The translations under genes were made by a program, and so were the position numbers. Below are positions 13,659 through 14,944 of a DNA stretch of 14,944 nt, piece after piece. Below the pieces are notes generated by a model. That model was not told the DNA's origin, searched no databases, and was given only the letters and a program-made list of their open reading frames with translations. Every line of letters starts with the position of its first letter. Within the stretch, counting starts at the first letter, position 1. Origin of the DNA: Treponema sp. (lineage in GTDB: Bacteria > Spirochaetota > Spirochaetia > Treponematales > Treponemataceae); NCBI GenBank assembly GCA_014804085.1, contig JAAVAM010000001.1, positions 1 through 14,944 of the forward strand, in the 5' to 3' direction.

Positions 13659-14944
13659 ATGAAAAGAACGAGGACGTTCAGGCACGGCATGCTCGCGGGC
13701 ATGGTCGCGCTCTCCATCATGGGGGGGGGTATTTTCTAGCCTGTTCCAACGATGACGGGGAAAATGAACCAAGCACTACCATTCTGACAGTCGGTACGCA
13801 AGAGTACCCCACCATCCAATCCGCGCTGAACGCAATCACGGGCAGCGGGGAGTACACCATCAAACTGCCGAAAGGCACGTACACCGAAAACTACCTGCAC
13901 TACACCGGCGCGGCGACGGTCAAAATCTCCGGCGACACGGCGGAACAGTACGGCGCGGACGTTATCATCACCGGGCACGGCGAGAACATGACTCAGGAGC
14001 GGCAGCGCGAGCTGCTCGAATTCCAGGGCACGGGCAACCTTATCCTTGAGAACGTCTCCTTTGTGAGCGACTACAGCCGCAAGGACCATTCGGGCGACGT
14101 GCAGGCGGAAGTGGTCGGCTTTGACTCAACGGGCTATCTGGCGGCATACAACTGCGCGTTCAAGAGCCATCAGGACACGCTCCGCACGGTGGGCAAGGCG
14201 TGGTTCTACAAATGCTACGTGGAAGGCGACGTTGACTTTATCTGGATGGAATCTGCGGGCATCGTCGCGCTGTACGAGGACTGCGAGATTGTCTCCGTCT
14301 ATGACGAATACGCGACGACGCATCGGACAGAAATCTGCGCGCCCCGCATGACCCCCACAAGCAAGGTGGGCAAAGGCATCGTCATCTACAACTCAACGGT
14401 CAAAGAGGACGAGAACGGCGACAAGCAGCAGACGTACCTCGCGCGCACACCATGGAATAAGTCCGCTGGCTACTGGAATCAGGTGGCGTACATCAAGACG
14501 ACGATTTCCGGCGTAGAACCCGCACTGTGGTATGTGGGGAATCCCTGCAACACCGCCGACGGCATCGACCAGACAATCATCGGGTGGAAACTCTGCGGCG
14601 TGAGCGCGGAATCCTGCGGCTATGCGGGCAACGGCGACATCGTGAGCAGCGAGGACGTGGCAAAGGAATTCAGCGGCCGCCGCGCAATCCTCAACCGCCT
14701 GTACGACACGAGCGCGGGAAAATACAAGAAAGACAGCGAGACGCACTGGGACATCGACGCGCTCATCAAAAAGACGGGCTGGAACGTGGCGGCGGACACG
14801 TCAAAAGACCTGCTTGACGGCGAGACGGAAGCAAAAATCACGACCTACACGTTCGACAAAGAAATCAGCGAGTACCCCGACCTGACGGCGGACGGCTTTG
14901 CCAAAGAAAGCGGCAAAGCCCACGCGCAGGCAAAGAACGCGGGA
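13659..14944 (+). CDS. Pectinesterase (CE8) lipoprotein, frame broken at a G9 tract, 3' end outside window
   Basis: A surface or periplasmic pectin methylesterase, paralogous to the gene at the left edge. ATG 13659 follows AAGGAG (13647-13652) by 6 nt and begins a lipoprotein signal peptide (MKRTRTFRHG, then LAGMVALSIM). A run of nine Gs (13721-13729) then puts translation into TAG at 13737-13739, 26 codons after the start. The mature protein continues in another frame from 13736 (LACSNDDGENEP) without a stop to the window end. Ten or seven Gs would join them, giving FLAC as lipobox. CE8 features follow: YPTIQSALNAI, QDT at 14171-14179, nucleophile Asp codon 14234-14236 in VDFIW, Arg codon 14444-14446 and Trp codon 14453-14455 in LARTPW. 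Phase variation or a homopolymer sequencing error explains the break; all catalytic residues are intact. Confidence 0.9.
13721..13729 (+). repeat. G9 homopolymer tract within the signal-peptide coding region
   Basis: Nine consecutive Gs immediately after the AT of codon ATG at 13719. It is the exact boundary between the signal-peptide frame and the mature-lipoprotein frame. Confidence 0.95.

Overview
The window looks like chromosomal DNA from a GC-rich, plant-polysaccharide-using spirochaete, probably Treponema-like. This is inferred from the gene mix: secreted SUMF1-domain protein, Cys-lipobox lipoproteins, pectinesterase lipoproteins with Ig-like modules, and a homopolymeric G tract of the kind known in treponemes. 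No rRNA or other definitive marker is present. Genes are packed tightly, with several convergent pairs only 3-5 bp apart.

Layout. (1) 2-1840 (+): 3' part of a multidomain pectinesterase (CE8 beta-helix, Ig-like domain, two beta-sandwich-like modules). (2) 1841-2101: hairpin-rich spacer ending in a good promoter. (3) 2102-2816 (+): a two-gene unit, a small DUF5678-like protein overlapping a retropepsin-like aspartic protease. (4) 2822-4080 (-): an unrecognised 245-aa protein followed by a lipoprotein. (5) 4219-6161 (+): a CorA-type transporter overlapping a secreted SUMF1-domain protein. (6) 6165-8033 (-): histidinol-phosphate aminotransferase followed by a YfcE-like phosphoesterase. (7) 8118-10049 (+): unrecognised 643-aa protein. 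(8) 10183-10668 (+): single-stranded DNA-binding protein behind a hairpin-rich leader. (9) 10717-12987 (-): U32-family protein of the RlhA/TrhP hydroxylase type. (10) 12988-13658: long non-coding region with a divergent promoter pair, an 18-bp palindrome and a tandem array with a strict 23-bp period. (11) 13659 to the end (+): a second pectinesterase lipoprotein, paralogous to the first, whose signal peptide and mature part lie in different frames joined at a run of nine Gs.

Three observations stand out. First, four genes that begin transcription units (corA, hisC, the 643-aa gene, the U32 gene) have a -10 hexamer ending exactly 6 nt before ATG and no Shine-Dalgarno, the arrangement expected for leaderless mRNAs. 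The genes inside operons and several others have clear Shine-Dalgarno sequences. A fifth copy (TATACT, 6 nt, ATG) precedes the second pectinesterase. Second, the G9 tract puts the second pectinesterase out of frame as written; a G10 or G7 tract would restore an export signal and lipobox, suggesting phase variation (or a homopolymer sequencing error). Third, seven exact-length 23-bp repeats with an internal ACA/TGT dyad, followed in the same period by four diverged units, lie upstream of that gene. I do not recognise this array.
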